Shown: positions 1 through 11,040 of the stretch, one piece after another
Position numbering within the stretch: the first letter of the stretch is position 1
How the letters are laid out: every line of letters starts with the position of its first letter
Assembly (NCBI GenBank): GCA_028829895.1
Contig: CM054179.1
Coordinates: forward strand, 37,323,117 to 37,387,116
DNA: 64,000 bases
Source: Sinotaia quadrata
Taxonomy: Eukaryota > Mollusca > Gastropoda > Architaenioglossa > Viviparidae
Direction of reading: 5' to 3'
Program-made: the position numbers and the translations under genes
The notes under the pieces: model-generated
The model's input: the letters and a program-made list of their open reading frames with translations, nothing else
Told to the model about the DNA's origin: nothing
Databases searched by the model: none

Positions 1-404
1 ATTGCTACTGTTCTGTTGGATTTATTAAGAACTACAATGTCTGGTCTTTGTACAGGAATCACCCGATCTGTTCTTATTTCAAAGTCCCACAATATTTTGA
101 CTTTTGTTTCGGTAACTGCTTCTGGTTGGTGCATCCATGCTCTTTCTGGGGTTTTTATGCCATAGTTCTCACACAGATTTCTATGTATGTGTTTTGCCAC
201 TTCGTTGTGTCGTTTGGTGTATTCTGTTCCAGCCAGAACCTGACATCCAGATAGTATGTGCTCTGTTGTCTCTTCCATGGATTTGCAGAGTTTACACTTG
301 GAATCATTTGAGATTTTCATGATTTTCGTTGTGTGTGATTTGGTGTTGGGTGCTTGATCTTGTGCAGCTGTTATGAATGCTGCTGTTTCTGTTTTCAATC
401 TCGT
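1..404 (-). mobile_element. 3' coding end of a non-LTR retrotransposon (zinc knuckle + restriction-like endonuclease), 5'-truncated
   Basis: On the minus strand one frame is open from about 404 to the window edge (about 134 codons, no ATG needed). It contains a Cys-x2-Cys-x8-His-x4-Cys knuckle (CKLC ... EHILSGC) and, about 65 residues later, QRPDIVVLN. That pairing is typical of the C-terminus of non-LTR elements with a restriction-enzyme-like endonuclease (R2/NeSL/Dong-type), where the Asp of RPD lies in the PD-(D/E)xK site. The frame is intact here, suggesting a fairly young copy or an element continuing beyond the window. The 5' side stops at the (GATA)n tract at 405, so the reverse transcriptase is absent from the window. 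The exact clade cannot be set without the RT. Confidence 0.75.
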
Positions 405-556
<152 letters not shown>

Positions 557-985
557 TGCTACTTGTTTATTCACACTTTTCCTGTTCATTCTTATCTGTA
601 TAATTGAGAAAAAGTATATATCAATATACCTTTCTCCGAGAGGAAAAATTGAAATATAATTTTAAAAATATTGCAACATAATTTATTCTTATAAATAAAA
701 TTATATTTGTAGAAAGATGGACAGTAGATGATAAGAAACAACAAGAATGTTAGACAGTTAAATACAAATCATAGAAATAATTAAATTAATGATAATAGTA
801 AATAGAGTAAATTAGCATATCTAAAATTACAGTATTCGAGACAAAAACAAATAAGCATACTTTAATTACAAACGAGACATATATAAATGAGACTCAAGAA
901 ATAAATATTTATATAGAGATTGAAATTAAATAATACACTATAGAATACAGATTAGTCAAACTACTGCATCAGGAAGTTAATTCCA
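557..985. other. AT-rich unique DNA
   Basis: No open frame, splice signal or repeat recognised. Confidence 0.5.
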
Positions 986-987
986 AA

Positions 988-1102
988 TTGTGTACCTTTG
1001 ACATATAAACAAATAGCTCACTAAATGTGTACCTTTGAAATATAAACAAATAGCTCACTAAATGTGTACCTCTGAAATATAAACACATAGCTCACTAAAT
1101 GC
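988..1102. repeat. 37-bp tandem repeat, about 3 copies
   Basis: Units share TGTACCTTTGAAATATAAAC and AGCTCACTAAATG. Confidence 0.9.
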
Positions 1103-1224
1103 ACTCATTTGCAACAGGCACAATTTAATTAGTTTTCGGCATTTGAATCCCAAAACATGGAATAAGTTCCCGTTACCTGAAGATTTGAATATTCCTCAGT
1201 ACATTTCCGTTAAAACTAACAGTG

Positions 1225-1915
1225 AATTTGATTTAGAGATAATATATTAGAACTTACATTGAGTTTCATATATTAATATTGTGTTAGAACGTATACTGAT
1301 TTTGATTCAGGGATAACTTACTAGAAATTACGATGAGTTTGATTCGGTGATAATGTGTTAGAACTTAACGCTGGGTAATATCCAGTGACAATTTGCTAGA
1401 ACTTGCGTTGAATTAGATTCAGTAATAATGTGTTAGAACTTAACGCTGGATAATATCCAGTGACAATTTGCTAGAACTTGCGTTGAATTAGATTCAGTAA
1501 TAATGTGTTAGAACTTAACGCTGGGTAATATCAAGTGACAATGTGCTAGAACTTGCGTTGAATTAGATTCAGTAATAATGTGTTAGAACTTAACGCTGGG
1601 TAATATCCAGTGACAATGTGTTAGAACTTTTACGTTGAATTAGATTCAGTAATAATGTGTTAGAACTTACCTTGAGTTTGAGTGAGTAAAAATATACTAG
1701 AACAAGAAGTTTGACTGAATATGATAGTGATAAAGCGTTAGGACTTTGACTATGCTACTTGATAGTGAAAATATACTAGAACTGTGACTGAATACGGCAG
1801 TGATAATGCGCTAGGACTTTGAATATGATAGTGAAAAGATACTAGAACTTTGACTGAATATGGCAGTGATAATGTGCTAGGACTTTGACTATGATAGTGA
1901 AAATATACTTGAGTT
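1225..1915. repeat. 75-bp minisatellite with degenerate flanks
   Basis: Four to five good 75-bp units (AATGTGTTAGAACTTAACGC ... GTTGAATTAGATTCAG). They grade into degenerate units (GATAGTGAAAATATACTAG) up to about 1915. Each 75-bp unit holds two related TAGAACTT halves, so it looks like a dimer of an older repeat. Confidence 0.9.
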
Positions 1916-2027
1916 TGATGATTTTATTTGCCATACAGGCTTCGCATACATGGATTGACTGAGTTTTAAACATCACACGGTAAATTGTCAGTGCATCGAA
2001 TTAAATGACAAATGAACCGTTATAATC

Positions 2028-2165
2028 AAATAATACCTTAAAATATTGTGTCACAATGCCTTGAACTGACATAACTAGATAATACCTTAAAATCTTGTGT
2101 CACAATGCCATGAATCGATTTAACTAGATAATACCTTAAAATTATATGTCACACTGAGATGAAAT
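2028..2165. repeat. 49-bp tandem repeat, about 3 copies
   Basis: Key string TAATACCTTAAAATCTTGTG. Weakly related sequence follows to about 2340. Confidence 0.85.
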
Positions 2166-2537
2166 TATATAACTATAACATCTTCAATTCTTATGTCAAA
2201 CTGAGATCCGGCGATAATACATTCCATTCTTGTCATGCGATGAACCGATAGAACAGGATAATATTTATTCTTTGCAAGAATGCGATAAGCCGTTAGAAAT
2301 ATATAATGTTCGTTTTGTTTGTAATATTGCGATGACCCGATCTAACTGGATCATATTGTACTCAAATAAGCTACGAATATTGAGGGTTTCTTTAGCTGCT
2401 TGAAATATGGCGTGTTATTGCTTTTCACATTTAGAGCAACAACTTTATGGCAATAATACCAGCTGTTACTTAATAAATATAGCAATGTTTTGTGCTGCAA
2501 TGCTGTCGTTGTTGTCCTACCTTGATTTCGATGAGCT

Positions 2538-2672
2538 TATGTACCCAGGATAAGATTTTGTTTGTTGAGTAACGAATACCTTTCTTCCTCTCTTTTCCAG
2601 TCAACGTGCACCCAGGATAGGATTTTGTTTGTTGAGTAACGAATGCATTTCTTCCTCTCTTTTCCAGTCAAG
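2538..2672. repeat. 67-bp tandem duplication
   Basis: Two copies of a unit containing GATTTTGTTTGTTGAGTAAC followed by a pyrimidine tract ending TTTTCCAG. The tract resembles a duplicated 3' splice acceptor, but no coding exon follows either copy. Confidence 0.9.
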
Positions 2673-2779
2673 GTGTTACTTTCGTTCTTCAAACCATTCT
2701 AAAGAAATGGCAGATGCATGTAATTAACTGGTTCCTTACTTCAAACTATTTCTAAGTTCAATCTCTCAGATCAAACCGA

Positions 2780-3140
2780 AAACTCATCATTAAGCTAACG
2801 GGTGACTTTCATGACTGGACTTCTTGCCACACCAAATTCGAGTGATTAGACAATAGATTTCTCTACAGCATGTAAACTGTGATCTTCGCTCATTGGCTGG
2901 TCTCATTCTCGTAAATCATAATCAGTAGATAATAAAAACTACTAATCGATTTGGAAATGTTTTTGTATTGCACCAGTAATTTCTAGTACATTATCAACCC
3001 CGAGTTTACTTCCAAATTTGACACTTACAAAAGTGCCATCATAAGGAGTGCCCACGGTTGGGTCACTTCGAAAATTTAACAATTTTTATAACAATTGTAT
3101 TCAGAAATAGAGATAGGCAAATTTACTCTGCCTGCCACAC
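2780..3140 (+). repeat. Dispersed repeat family, copy A
   Basis: Collinear, diverged similarity to 34,890-35,265 in the same orientation. Shared blocks include TTGCCACACCAAATTC, CTACAGCA.GTAAACTGTG, CATTGGCTGG, TCTCGTAAATC, ATCATAAGG and GGCAAATTTACTC. No coding frame is seen. It is probably an old transposon-derived interspersed repeat. Confidence 0.75.
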
Positions 3141-3400
3141 TATGCTACAGCACAAAACAGGATTACGTTATCACACAGAGCTAGAGTATAAAACGATCAT
3201 GTTGTCGCACTATGCCACAGTACACAACATGGTTACGTCCCCACATAGTGCTAAGGTATATAAAACGATCAGGATTTCATACTATGCTATATCACTAAAC
3301 AAGATTGAGTTATCACATAGTTCTATGGTATATAAAACAGTCATGTTGTCACACTATAATAAAGTACAAAACATGATGCTACGGTACATAACGTGCTCAT
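3135..3400. repeat. About 70-bp degenerate tandem repeat, 4 copies
   Basis: Units share CACTATGCTACA, TTATCACATAG and GTATATAAAAC. It begins at the end of the dispersed repeat copy A. The 123-aa ORF across it is an artefact. Confidence 0.8.
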
Positions 3401-3654
3401 GTTCTGATCTAGTTATCACAGTGTGTTAAGAAACATAACATAATGAAGTTAACACTCATGATAATGTACACAGCTGATGAAGGTATCATTGAAGGGAGGG
3501 TAATGCATAAAACACGATCATGTTGGCAAACAGTGGTAAGACAAAAATAGATGAGATGAATCAATATATTGAGCAGTGTTAAATAATGTCAAGGTGAAAA
3601 CTAATAATATAATTACAATGTCTCAGTGCAATCTCCTGTGTATCAGTGCTGAAA

Positions 3655-3950
3655 CATACAACAGCTCAATATATGCATAAAGTATATTTTAAACAGCTCA
3701 AGATATGCATAAAGATCAAGTACACACAACAGCTCAAAATATACATAAAGATAAAGTACATACAACAGCTCAACATATACATAAAGATAAAGTACATACA
3801 ACAGCTCAAGATATAGATAAAGATAAAGTACATACAACAGCTCAAGATATACATAAAGACAAAGTACATACAACAGCTCAAGATATCATAAAGATAAAGT
3901 ACATACAACAGCTTAAGATATACATAAAGATAAAGTACATACATATAAAC
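3655..3950. repeat. 36-bp minisatellite, about 8 copies
   Basis: Unit core ACAACAGCTCAAGATATACA then TAAAGATAAAGTACAT. The period is a multiple of three, so both strands show long spurious frames. Confidence 0.95.
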
Positions 3951-4038
3951 GAATACACTCAATAATTTACAGCACGAGAGAAAAGTAAAGTTCAAGCGGT
4001 TTGTTTACAAACAAATTGATCACATGACCTCTTAGATG

Positions 4039-4070
4039 CCCCCCCCCCGGCTGTGCGTGACGTCAGAGGT
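4039..4070. promoter_or_regulatory. C10 tract plus a perfect CRE (TGACGTCA)
   Basis: TGACGTCA lies at 4058-4065 in an unusually GC-rich patch for this window. The match is direct, but any role as a CREB/ATF site, or as part of a promoter for the achatin gene 4.4 kb downstream, is inference. Confidence 0.3.
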
Positions 4071-4838
4071 GAACTTGCACTGTCCATGACGCGCGAGTAG
4101 GTGCCAAAGGAGCCAAAGATCAAGAGGTCCAATGTAAAGAAGATATACGGGAGTTATGTCAATGACTCTGGAAAAGCAAGGATGTTTCTTGTGTAGAGAT
4201 TACAGATATTACTTTCTCTCTCCTTAATAACTCATTACACTATACAATTACTGAAAACAATTATTTAGTTAAAATACGTGAACAATGAATTCAGGCCACG
4301 TGCCCTCTTACAAGTTATATACTTCTCAGTAATGCAGAATTAACAGACCAAACCTAAATCCTTAAGTTATAAGGCAGTATTTTACAGATCAACGTTGTGA
4401 TAAAAAAAAGTCTCTGAATTATAAAATGATATTTAACAGATATATAAATTTATTTGCGTCAGACTCCTATAAGCTTTCAAGTAGCTTACACATATTAGTT
4501 ATAAGTAAATAAACCAACAATAAATTACATGGCATTTCTACTGGATAAAATACACAATCTTAGAATTATAAGACAGATACAAAATTGTACATGAAAATTA
4601 AAATACATTATTACTAAACTAAATGAAAAATATTAAAATTACATTTATATTTAGCGGAAAGAAATCATGGAAAATACAGTTTTAGAACTTATAACTCTTG
4701 TGTTCTACTTACATATGGCTTTAATCACGTGACTCCCAGAACAGAGCCAAACGAGGAAAGCAAGTGTTTACTCCGTGCAGGATTCTTGGACGGCGGTAGA
4801 GGAATTTTTGTTTCCCATCCCCTATTTCCCTAACTCCC

Positions 4839-4889
4839 ATTGGCTAGTTATGGTGGGCCACTATACTACTATTGGTTAGTTTTAATTGG
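4839..4889. promoter_or_regulatory. Cluster of three inverted CCAAT boxes
   Basis: ATTGG occurs at 4839-4843, 4871-4875 and 4885-4889, spaced 32 and 14 bp. CCAAT clusters are common in proximal promoters. The achatin coding exon has an upstream splice acceptor, so its first exon must lie 5' of 8442 and could be near here. No TATA box or start site was identified. Confidence 0.25.
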
Positions 4890-4899
4890 TCAGTGTCAG

Positions 4900-6140
4900 C
4901 TGTTGGTCAGCCATGATGTGTCGCTCCTTACCAGTTATCCGTAATCAGCTCAAGAAGCTCAACTCACTATTTCAATGGAACTACGAGTTTTGAATTAAAC
5001 GAGCAATGATGCTGGTGCCATTGGCATAGTCTACTTATTTGCTTGGGGAATACTATTACGACTTTCATTGTGTATTTTTCTTAACGTGCAGTGCGCGAGG
5101 TCAACCTTCAAGCTTTCACTGCATAAATATCAGGAACATGAATATAGGGCACAACAATTTTTTTTCTTCATAAAAATATGTCATAAGTAAAAGTGTATAT
5201 AGAAATAAGTGGCAAACAAAGGAAGGGGGTGGGGGATATTTTTCACACTTACAAACTTGAAATAGTGATTTTCCTAAGCACACAAATACAAACTTCAAGC
5301 AGAGTTTTGCTGAGTACAGAAGTACAAATTAAAAATAATGTTTTACTGAGCACTTAAGTACGAACTTAAAATTTAAAACTTATTTTATTATGTGAGACGC
5401 ATAGTGAATGCAATGTGGCCGTTGTTTTTCTTAATATTTTTCTTCTTTGCGTTTACCTTAAAACAGAAATAGTAAAAACGATGTCAGGAATAGCATATAA
5501 GCACTTTACTAGTCAGGCCACTGACATTTTCACCCGCACGTGCAGTGCTCTGGGTGATCTGTCGTACGTGTGTTTTGCATGGCAAATCCCGATTGAGAAC
5601 AAAGCTTTATAGATCAAAGCAGGCCATTTTCCATATTTGAAACTGAGCAATCAAAGCGTTTGACTTTGGTGAAGTTTTAAATGACGTATGTTTCGTGCAT
5701 TTAATTGTAAGGTTAACAACTCCAAAAAAATCCGGTAACAAGAAATAATTCAATATATTAAAGCGTATGAAGCAATATTAAAGACTAAAACATGTAAATA
5801 ACCATGCTCTAAATATATTAGAAAATGACAAACCCAACAAGGAAATACACATGGATGCTGTCTTTCTCCCGCTAAATAAATTTTCACTATGATGAGCCGT
5901 TTGGATTTATTATATTCAAGACTAGAGAAAATGCAACTTAATTTCTTTTGTGATTTGACTTCAATTTTTTTAAAAATAATCTCCTTTCCCATAAGTCTTC
6001 ATTCTTCATTCTTTAAAATTCAACCCTAGTTTTATTTTGTTCTTGTCATCATAATTTGTTATTCAACTACAACTACTACACAAACAAACTTCATTTACAA
6101 CATCACCATACATTGATATTAAACTACAAATTCAATAAGT
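4900..6140. other. Mostly AT-rich DNA without a recognised gene
   Basis: Frames at 5415-5612 and 5750-5992 are short and give no recognisable protein. A CpG-richer patch at 5530-5600 is unexplained. Confidence 0.4.
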
Positions 6141-6142
6141 GG

Positions 6143-6432
6143 ACAGGATAGCGAATAATTGTAAACAACATCAGAGTGTTTCCCCTGTGACGTGTTTGTC
6201 TCACACGTCCTAAAGAAAATTAGCGAATAATTGTAAAGAACATCAAAGTGTTTCCACTGTGACGTGTTTGTCTCACACGTCCTAAAGAAAATTAGCGAAT
6301 AATTGTAAAGAACATCAAAGTGTTTCCACTGTGACGTGTTTGTCTCACACGTCCTAAAGAAAATTAGCGAATAATTGTAAACAACATCAACGTGTTTCCC
6401 CCGTGACGTGTTTGTCTCACACATCCTAAAGA
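6143..6432. repeat. 72-bp minisatellite, 4 copies, each with a hairpin
   Basis: Unit starts GCGAATAATTGTAAAGAACA and contains GACGTGT-TTGTCTC-ACACGTC, a perfect 7-bp stem with a 7-nt loop. Period 72 is 24 codons, so the minus strand stays open for 101 codons. This is taken as an artefact. Confidence 0.95.
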
Positions 6433-6434
6433 AA

Positions 6435-7110
6435 AATCAATATGTGCATTCTTGATTTACATTACTACTGCTGTCGCATGCAGTTTTCCAGGATAGAATC
6501 GACTTCCATCAGACTGGGTGTTTGGTTCCAGTGACATCTACTTTGAAAAAAAAATTAATTAATAGAGCATATTTTGAAAAGAGCTGAATGGTTGTTTAGT
6601 TATGTTATTGGTCCCTAAACATCTGGCAGCTTTAGGCCATAGCGTGTTTTGATTTCCATTTCTGGTGAAGACAAATTATTCATAAAAGAAAAACTTACAA
6701 ATATATAATAAATGAATACATAATATATGCTGAAGTATTTTTGCAAATTTATCTCTGCTTTGTGATGGCAAAACATTGAGAATGTCGCTACCACATAACG
6801 ACCCTCTTGATCAAACTCTTGTGTAGATCTAATCTGTTAATTCTACCCTATTGATCAAAATCTTGTGTGTTCATTCTACCGTCTAGATAAAAATCTTATG
6901 CATATTTAATCTGTTCATTCTACCGTCAATTTACAGCACTGAGTTAGCATTTACATACAATAATAACGACAATCATACTTGCCGCTAACCTTCCCACTCA
7001 TTCAAAACAAATTATCTTCCCCTTCACATCTGTCTATCCTCGATTTTCACTTTACAAATGTCATATCATAATATGTCTGAACTATAAAATTTGCAACTGA
7101 CACAGCATCC
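6435..7110. other. AT-rich DNA
   Basis: Loose repetition of 'GATCAAAATCTTGTG' around 6810-6900, otherwise nothing recognised. Confidence 0.4.
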
Positions 7111-7114
7111 AAAA

Positions 7115-7245
7115 ATTATTGATTAGAAATGAAAATGTGGGGAAAATATTGATTAGAAATAATAATGTATATTTAAAATGTATGTGAGAAATGAAAAAAT
7201 ATTGATTAGAAATGTAAATGTATAATTAAAATATGTGTGAGAAAT
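7115..7245. repeat. Degenerate tandem repeat, 3 copies
   Basis: Units share AATATTGATTAGAAAT. Confidence 0.75.
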
Positions 7246-7714
7246 TCCTATCAGACACACACCCTCTCTACTTAATAACAGTGGCCTCCATGCTTCGTTA
7301 CACATCATGTCATCTCTCTACCGCATAGCTGGAAAATCTATTTGAAGCCAGTTAGGTCCAATTCTAGGCCTAAACATAAGGTACGTCCGACGCATTGCTC
7401 TCAGCAGGATAAACATTCGGTTCAGTTCTTATTAAAACAACACGCACTGTAATTTAAATAAAAATATATGACTGGCTGTAATTGAATCTATTTGTTTATA
7501 TTACAAACAGCAAAATGACTTATTGTACCTCCCAGCTGAAAATTATAGCCATATATCTCAATACAATGGGCAAATGAATATTTGTGGAAATTGACAAGTA
7601 GCACTATTGTCCTGTTACTATAGCAGTGATAACTAACAAAGGATGAGTAACATGTGTTGCGTTGGTGGCAAATACACTTCCCCCTAATATTATTTTCTTT
7701 CTACAACAAAAAGT

Positions 7715-8005
7715 GTCAATTGTAAATATCATTGTGAAACACAGTGACTAGGTTTCTCTATATGTATATCATTGTGAAACTGTAACTAGGTTTCTGTAAA
7801 TGTATATCAATGTAAAACTGTAACTTTGTTTCTGTAACTGTATCACTGAAAAACACAGTGACTAGGTTTCTGTAAATGTAATTGTGAAACACAGTGACTA
7901 GGGCTCTGTAAATGTAATTGTGAAACACAGTGACTAGGGCTCTGTAAATGTAAATATCATTGCGAAACACGTTCTGTAAATTTAAAAATTATTGTGAAAC
8001 TGTAA
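7715..8005. repeat. Degenerate 33-48 bp tandem repeat, about 7 copies
   Basis: Shared core GTGAAACACAGTGACTAGG and TTCTGTAAATGTA. Confidence 0.85.
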
Positions 8006-8154
8006 CAATATTAAAACTTTACATCGGTCTGAAAAATTAAGACCCAGGACAATTTAATTTGTAAACATTCATTCATTTATTTTTGACTTTAAGCATTTTA
8101 AAATTAGTAAATGGAAATGTTCAACTGAAGCGAACGTGTGTTACCAGGCACATA

Positions 8155-8270
8155 ACAACCTTGACTCGTTATCCCCCCGCCCCACTTTCACGATTGATAA
8201 CTACCTTGACTCGTTATCAGTTCCCCTTTCACGATTGATTACAACCCTGACTCGTTATCAGTTCCTCACA
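8155..8270. repeat. About 43-bp tandem repeat, 3 copies
   Basis: Shared TTGACTCGTTATC and TTTCACGATTGAT. It ends about 170 bp before the achatin exon. Confidence 0.8.
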
Positions 8271-8439
8271 CACATACGTTTTTTTGGGTTTTTTTTATAA
8301 TCATAAAACTTCTCTACTGCTGGCCATTCACCAGTGCAAACTTATTCTCTACTTTCATTTAAATTAATATTCGCAAACGTTTATATGCTGTTTGAAACTA
8401 GTGTGTTAATAAAGTTGCTGGCCTGTTTCTATAATTTGC

Positions 8440-8441
8440 AG
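8440..8441 (+). other. 3' splice acceptor of the achatin coding exon
   Basis: CTGTTTCTATAATTTGCAG immediately precedes a 44-nt 5' UTR segment and the ATG at 8486. It places the promoter and first exon further upstream. Confidence 0.65.
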
Positions 8442-8485
8442 ATCTTTATAGGTGTACCTACTGCCCAAGGTTTCCATACTCAGCC

Positions 8486-8884
8486 ATGACTACGTGTCGC
8501 TGTCTGCTCGCTCTGGCTGTTGTCATAGCAACAGTTAAGCTGCTTCTTGCCGAAGATCTGGATTTCAGTGAGGGATCTCGCTATGAGGCAGATGAATTTG
8601 GTAACATAGCTGAAGAACTGTATGATAAGCGAGGTTTTGGTGACAAGAGAGGCTTTGGGGATAAACGAGGTTTTGGTGACAAGAGAGGCTTTGGGGATAA
8701 GCGCGGGTTTGCTGATAAAAGAGGTTTCGGGGATAAAAGAGGTTTTGGAGACAAAAGAGGTTTCGGGGATAAAAGAGGCGTCGACGGACTTTTGGCCGCG
8801 CTGTTCCAAGGCTACTCAGGGCAGCCATTGTCGAGCAAGATGGCTTTAAAGCGGTTCTTAGAAAAAGAGGGAATGTGGCAATGA
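8486..8884 (+). CDS. Achatin-type neuropeptide precursor
   Basis: A 132-residue prepropeptide. Residues 1-22 form a hydrophobic signal peptide (CLLALAVVIATVKLLLA), followed by an acidic spacer (EDLDFSEGSRYEADEFG...). Then come eight tetrapeptides each bounded by Lys-Arg: four GFGD, one GFAD, three GFGD. A 35-residue C-terminal part follows, beginning GVDGLLAALFQGY and ending GMWQ. GFAD is the sequence of achatin-I, a molluscan cardioexcitatory and neuroexcitatory peptide active with D-Phe at position 2. Prohormone convertase cleavage at KR would release the peptides for secretion. The ATG has a good context (CAGCCATGA) and precedes a classical leader. A splice acceptor (TTTCTATAATTTGCAG) ends at 8441, so at least one 5' non-coding exon lies upstream, and AATAAA follows at 8977. 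The D-Phe form is inferred from the family, since the gene cannot show it. Confidence 0.92.
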   Translation: MTTCRCLLALAVVIATVKLLLAEDLDFSEGSRYEADEFGNIAEELYDKRGFGDKRGFGDKRGFGDKRGFGDKRGFADKRGFGDKRGFGDKRGFGDKRGVDGLLAALFQGYSGQPLSSKMALKRFLEKEGMWQ

Positions 8885-8976
8885 CTAAAATCGCCCGAGT
8901 CACATGACTCTGAGCTAATCGCGAGGACTTCACTTGCCTAATATTTCTTATTTCTTTGACTTTAAAGACTAATATG

Positions 8977-8982
8977 AATAAA
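8977..8982 (+). other. Polyadenylation signal of the achatin gene
   Basis: Canonical AATAAA, 93 nt after the stop codon. It implies a short 3' UTR, with transcript end expected around 8995-9010. Confidence 0.65.
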
Positions 8983-9087
8983 TCAAAGTAAATAACATTT
9001 ACTTCCATTCTTAATTTACAGTTAATATCACATATAGTAAGTAGAGCGCGTGTGTTAACCGTTTTAGAAAGAGGTGTACATTAAAGG

Positions 9088-9099
9088 CAAGCACACACA

Positions 9100-9138
<39 letters not shown>

Positions 9139-9296
9139 ACACATACATAGACACATACACACATACACACATACACACACATACACACACATACACACAC
9201 ATACACACACATACACACACATACATAGACACATACACACATACACACATACACACACATACACACACATACACACACATACACACACATACATAG

Positions 9297-9346
<50 letters not shown>

Positions 9347-9443
9347 ACACATACACACACATACATAGACACATACACACATACACACATACACACACAT
9401 ACACACACATACACACACATACACACACATACATAGACACATA

Positions 9444-9490
<47 letters not shown>
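9088..9490. repeat. (CA)n/(CACATA)n microsatellite with higher-order structure
   Basis: About 400 bp of CA repeats interrupted by regularly recurring ACATACATAGACACATAC blocks. This shows duplication of larger modules inside the microsatellite. All ORFs here are Cys-Val or His-Thr artefacts. Confidence 0.97.
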
Positions 9491-9492
<2 letters not shown>

Positions 9493-9622
9493 TTATATGC
9501 ACATGTTGGCACATACACATACAGCTGTCTAGATACATACAATGTTCTCAGAAATGCTGAGAAGTCATTTTCTCTCGGCAGACACAACCTGTTTCTTTAT
9601 GTTTCTTGTTGACATAAACCCC

Positions 9623-9982
9623 TCATGTTTCACATTGTCTTCTCCAAACTTCATAATCAACTCGGCCTATTAAGTGCACGACTGGAAAAAAGTGTTCGCT
9701 TTTGTCATTGTATTCTTCCTCTATGTTCCCGGAATAAAATGAACACAAGAAACACATGTCAATATTACTGACCATACAAGAAAGGCGTGAAATAAATTCT
9801 TTTTTCCACTTGTAATTTTCATGATTTGTTTCAAGTTTTCTTAAAACCTGCACGCCACGACTTATGATCGTTGAAACTGTATTCTGATTTTTGTAAACTT
9901 TATTTTGTAATTTATTATACAGTGTGTTTCGTATTTTGTATGCACATTTGATAGTCTTGAGATCCACAACATTCTGGTGCAC
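9623..9982 (-). CDS. Unassigned 119-codon open frame, possible exon
   Basis: A minus-strand frame in non-repetitive AT-rich DNA, ending TAG/TGA-type at 9623 and opening with a GTG codon rather than ATG. It encodes a basic, normally composed protein (e.g. KKEFISRLSCMVSNIDMCF, FFPVVHLIGRVDYEVWRR). Frames this long are uncommon in DNA this AT-rich. It could be an exon or a transposon fragment. No family was recognised and no convincing acceptor was found. Confidence 0.22.
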   Translation of the reverse strand: MHQNVVDLKTIKCAYKIRNTLYNKLQNKVYKNQNTVSTIISRGVQVLRKLETNHENYKWKKEFISRLSCMVSNIDMCFLCSFYSGNIEEEYNDKSEHFFPVVHLIGRVDYEVWRRQCET

Positions 9983-10011
9983 ACTCCCACATTATACTTC
10001 TGTTTTTACCT

Positions 10012-10440
10012 GTAACCTGTGTGTGTGTCATGAAACAGTGTTTAAAAGATTTCCTGTGTGTGTCATGAAATAGTGTTTAAAAGATTTCCTGTGTGTGTCA
10101 TGAAATAGTGTTTAAAAGATTACCTGTGTGTGTCATGAAACAGTGTTTAAAAGATTACCTGTGTGTGTCATGAAACAGTGTTTAAAAGATTACCTGTGTG
10201 TGCCATGAAACAGTGTTTAAAAGATTACCAGTGTGTGCCATGAAACAGTGTTTAAAAGATTTCCTGAGTGTGGCATGATACAGTGTTTAAAAGATTTCCT
10301 GAGTGTGGCATGATATAGTGTTTAAAAGATTTCCTGAGTGTGTCATGATACAGTGTTTAAAAGATTTCCTGAGTGTGTCATGATACAGTGTTTAAAAGAT
10401 TTCCTGAGTGTGGCATGATACAGTGTTTAAAAGATTACAT
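10012..10440. repeat. 35-bp minisatellite, about 12 copies
   Basis: Unit: GTGTGTGTCATGAAACAGTG then TTTAAAAGATTTCCT. Early units read GTGTGTC and later units GAGTGTGGC, so two subfamilies lie in blocks. Confidence 0.96.
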
Positions 10441-10744
10441 TTCACTTCAGAGGTAGAGTGCAGAATGAATTATATTTCACCTCTGTGGAAGGGCGCAAAA
10501 TAACTTACATTTCACCTCAATGATAAAGTGTAAAATATCGTATGTTTACATGCAATATGTAAGCGTGCATTAACATACAAATACAGGTTGCTCATATGCC
10601 ATTACACACATACTCTAAATACAAATACCTCACACCAACTGAGACATGAATAAATGTATGTACTAATGAACTGAGATAAAAAAAAAATATATATATATAT
10701 ATACACATAGAAGCATATTCATATACAATATACCATAAAACGAA

Positions 10745-10955
10745 ATTTTCTCTTTCTCTTGAACGCAGAAGTGTGTTGCATGAATTTGGACGTGTGTTAC
10801 TTGAATTCGTAAGTGTTTTACTTGAAAGTGGAAGTATGTTAGATACATTTGGAAATATGCTCGATAAATGTGGAAGTGTCTGATATGATTGTGGGACTGT
10901 ATTGCATAAATGTGGAAGAGTGTTACATAAATGTGGGAGTGTTACATGATTCAAC
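10745..10955. repeat. Degenerate 23-24 bp tandem repeat
   Basis: About nine units around GTGTTACATGAATTTGGAAG. Confidence 0.75.
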
Positions 10956-11040
10956 TAATTATCGCCTTCTCCCCAGGATAGTTCTCCCACCACTCCTTCA
11001 AGGTCATCAGTCTTGTGAACGTGCTCAACTTGGCGCACAC

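Noticed and set aside
3655..3950. CRISPR-like regularity of 36-bp repeats
   Set aside because: Units are contiguous with no unique spacers, and the DNA is eukaryotic. All other arrays fail the same test.
5415..5612. ORF sharing a 'YFTSQAT'-like string with a frame at 48,072-48,422
   Set aside because: The DNA of the two regions is not similar beyond a few bases. Coincidence.
8565..9008. 147-codon antisense ORF over the achatin exon
   Set aside because: Shadow of the triplet-periodic KRGFGD repeats on the opposite strand.
9011..9587. Several 120-175 codon Cys-Val or His-Thr ORFs
   Set aside because: Translations of the CA microsatellite in every frame. The same holds at 18,766, 24,771, 29,067, 45,119, 47,107 and 56,661.
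9900..10000. Minus-strand 25-codon frame with clustered cysteines (WECAPECCG)
   Set aside because: Too short, no signal peptide, overlaps another longer frame, no splice support.
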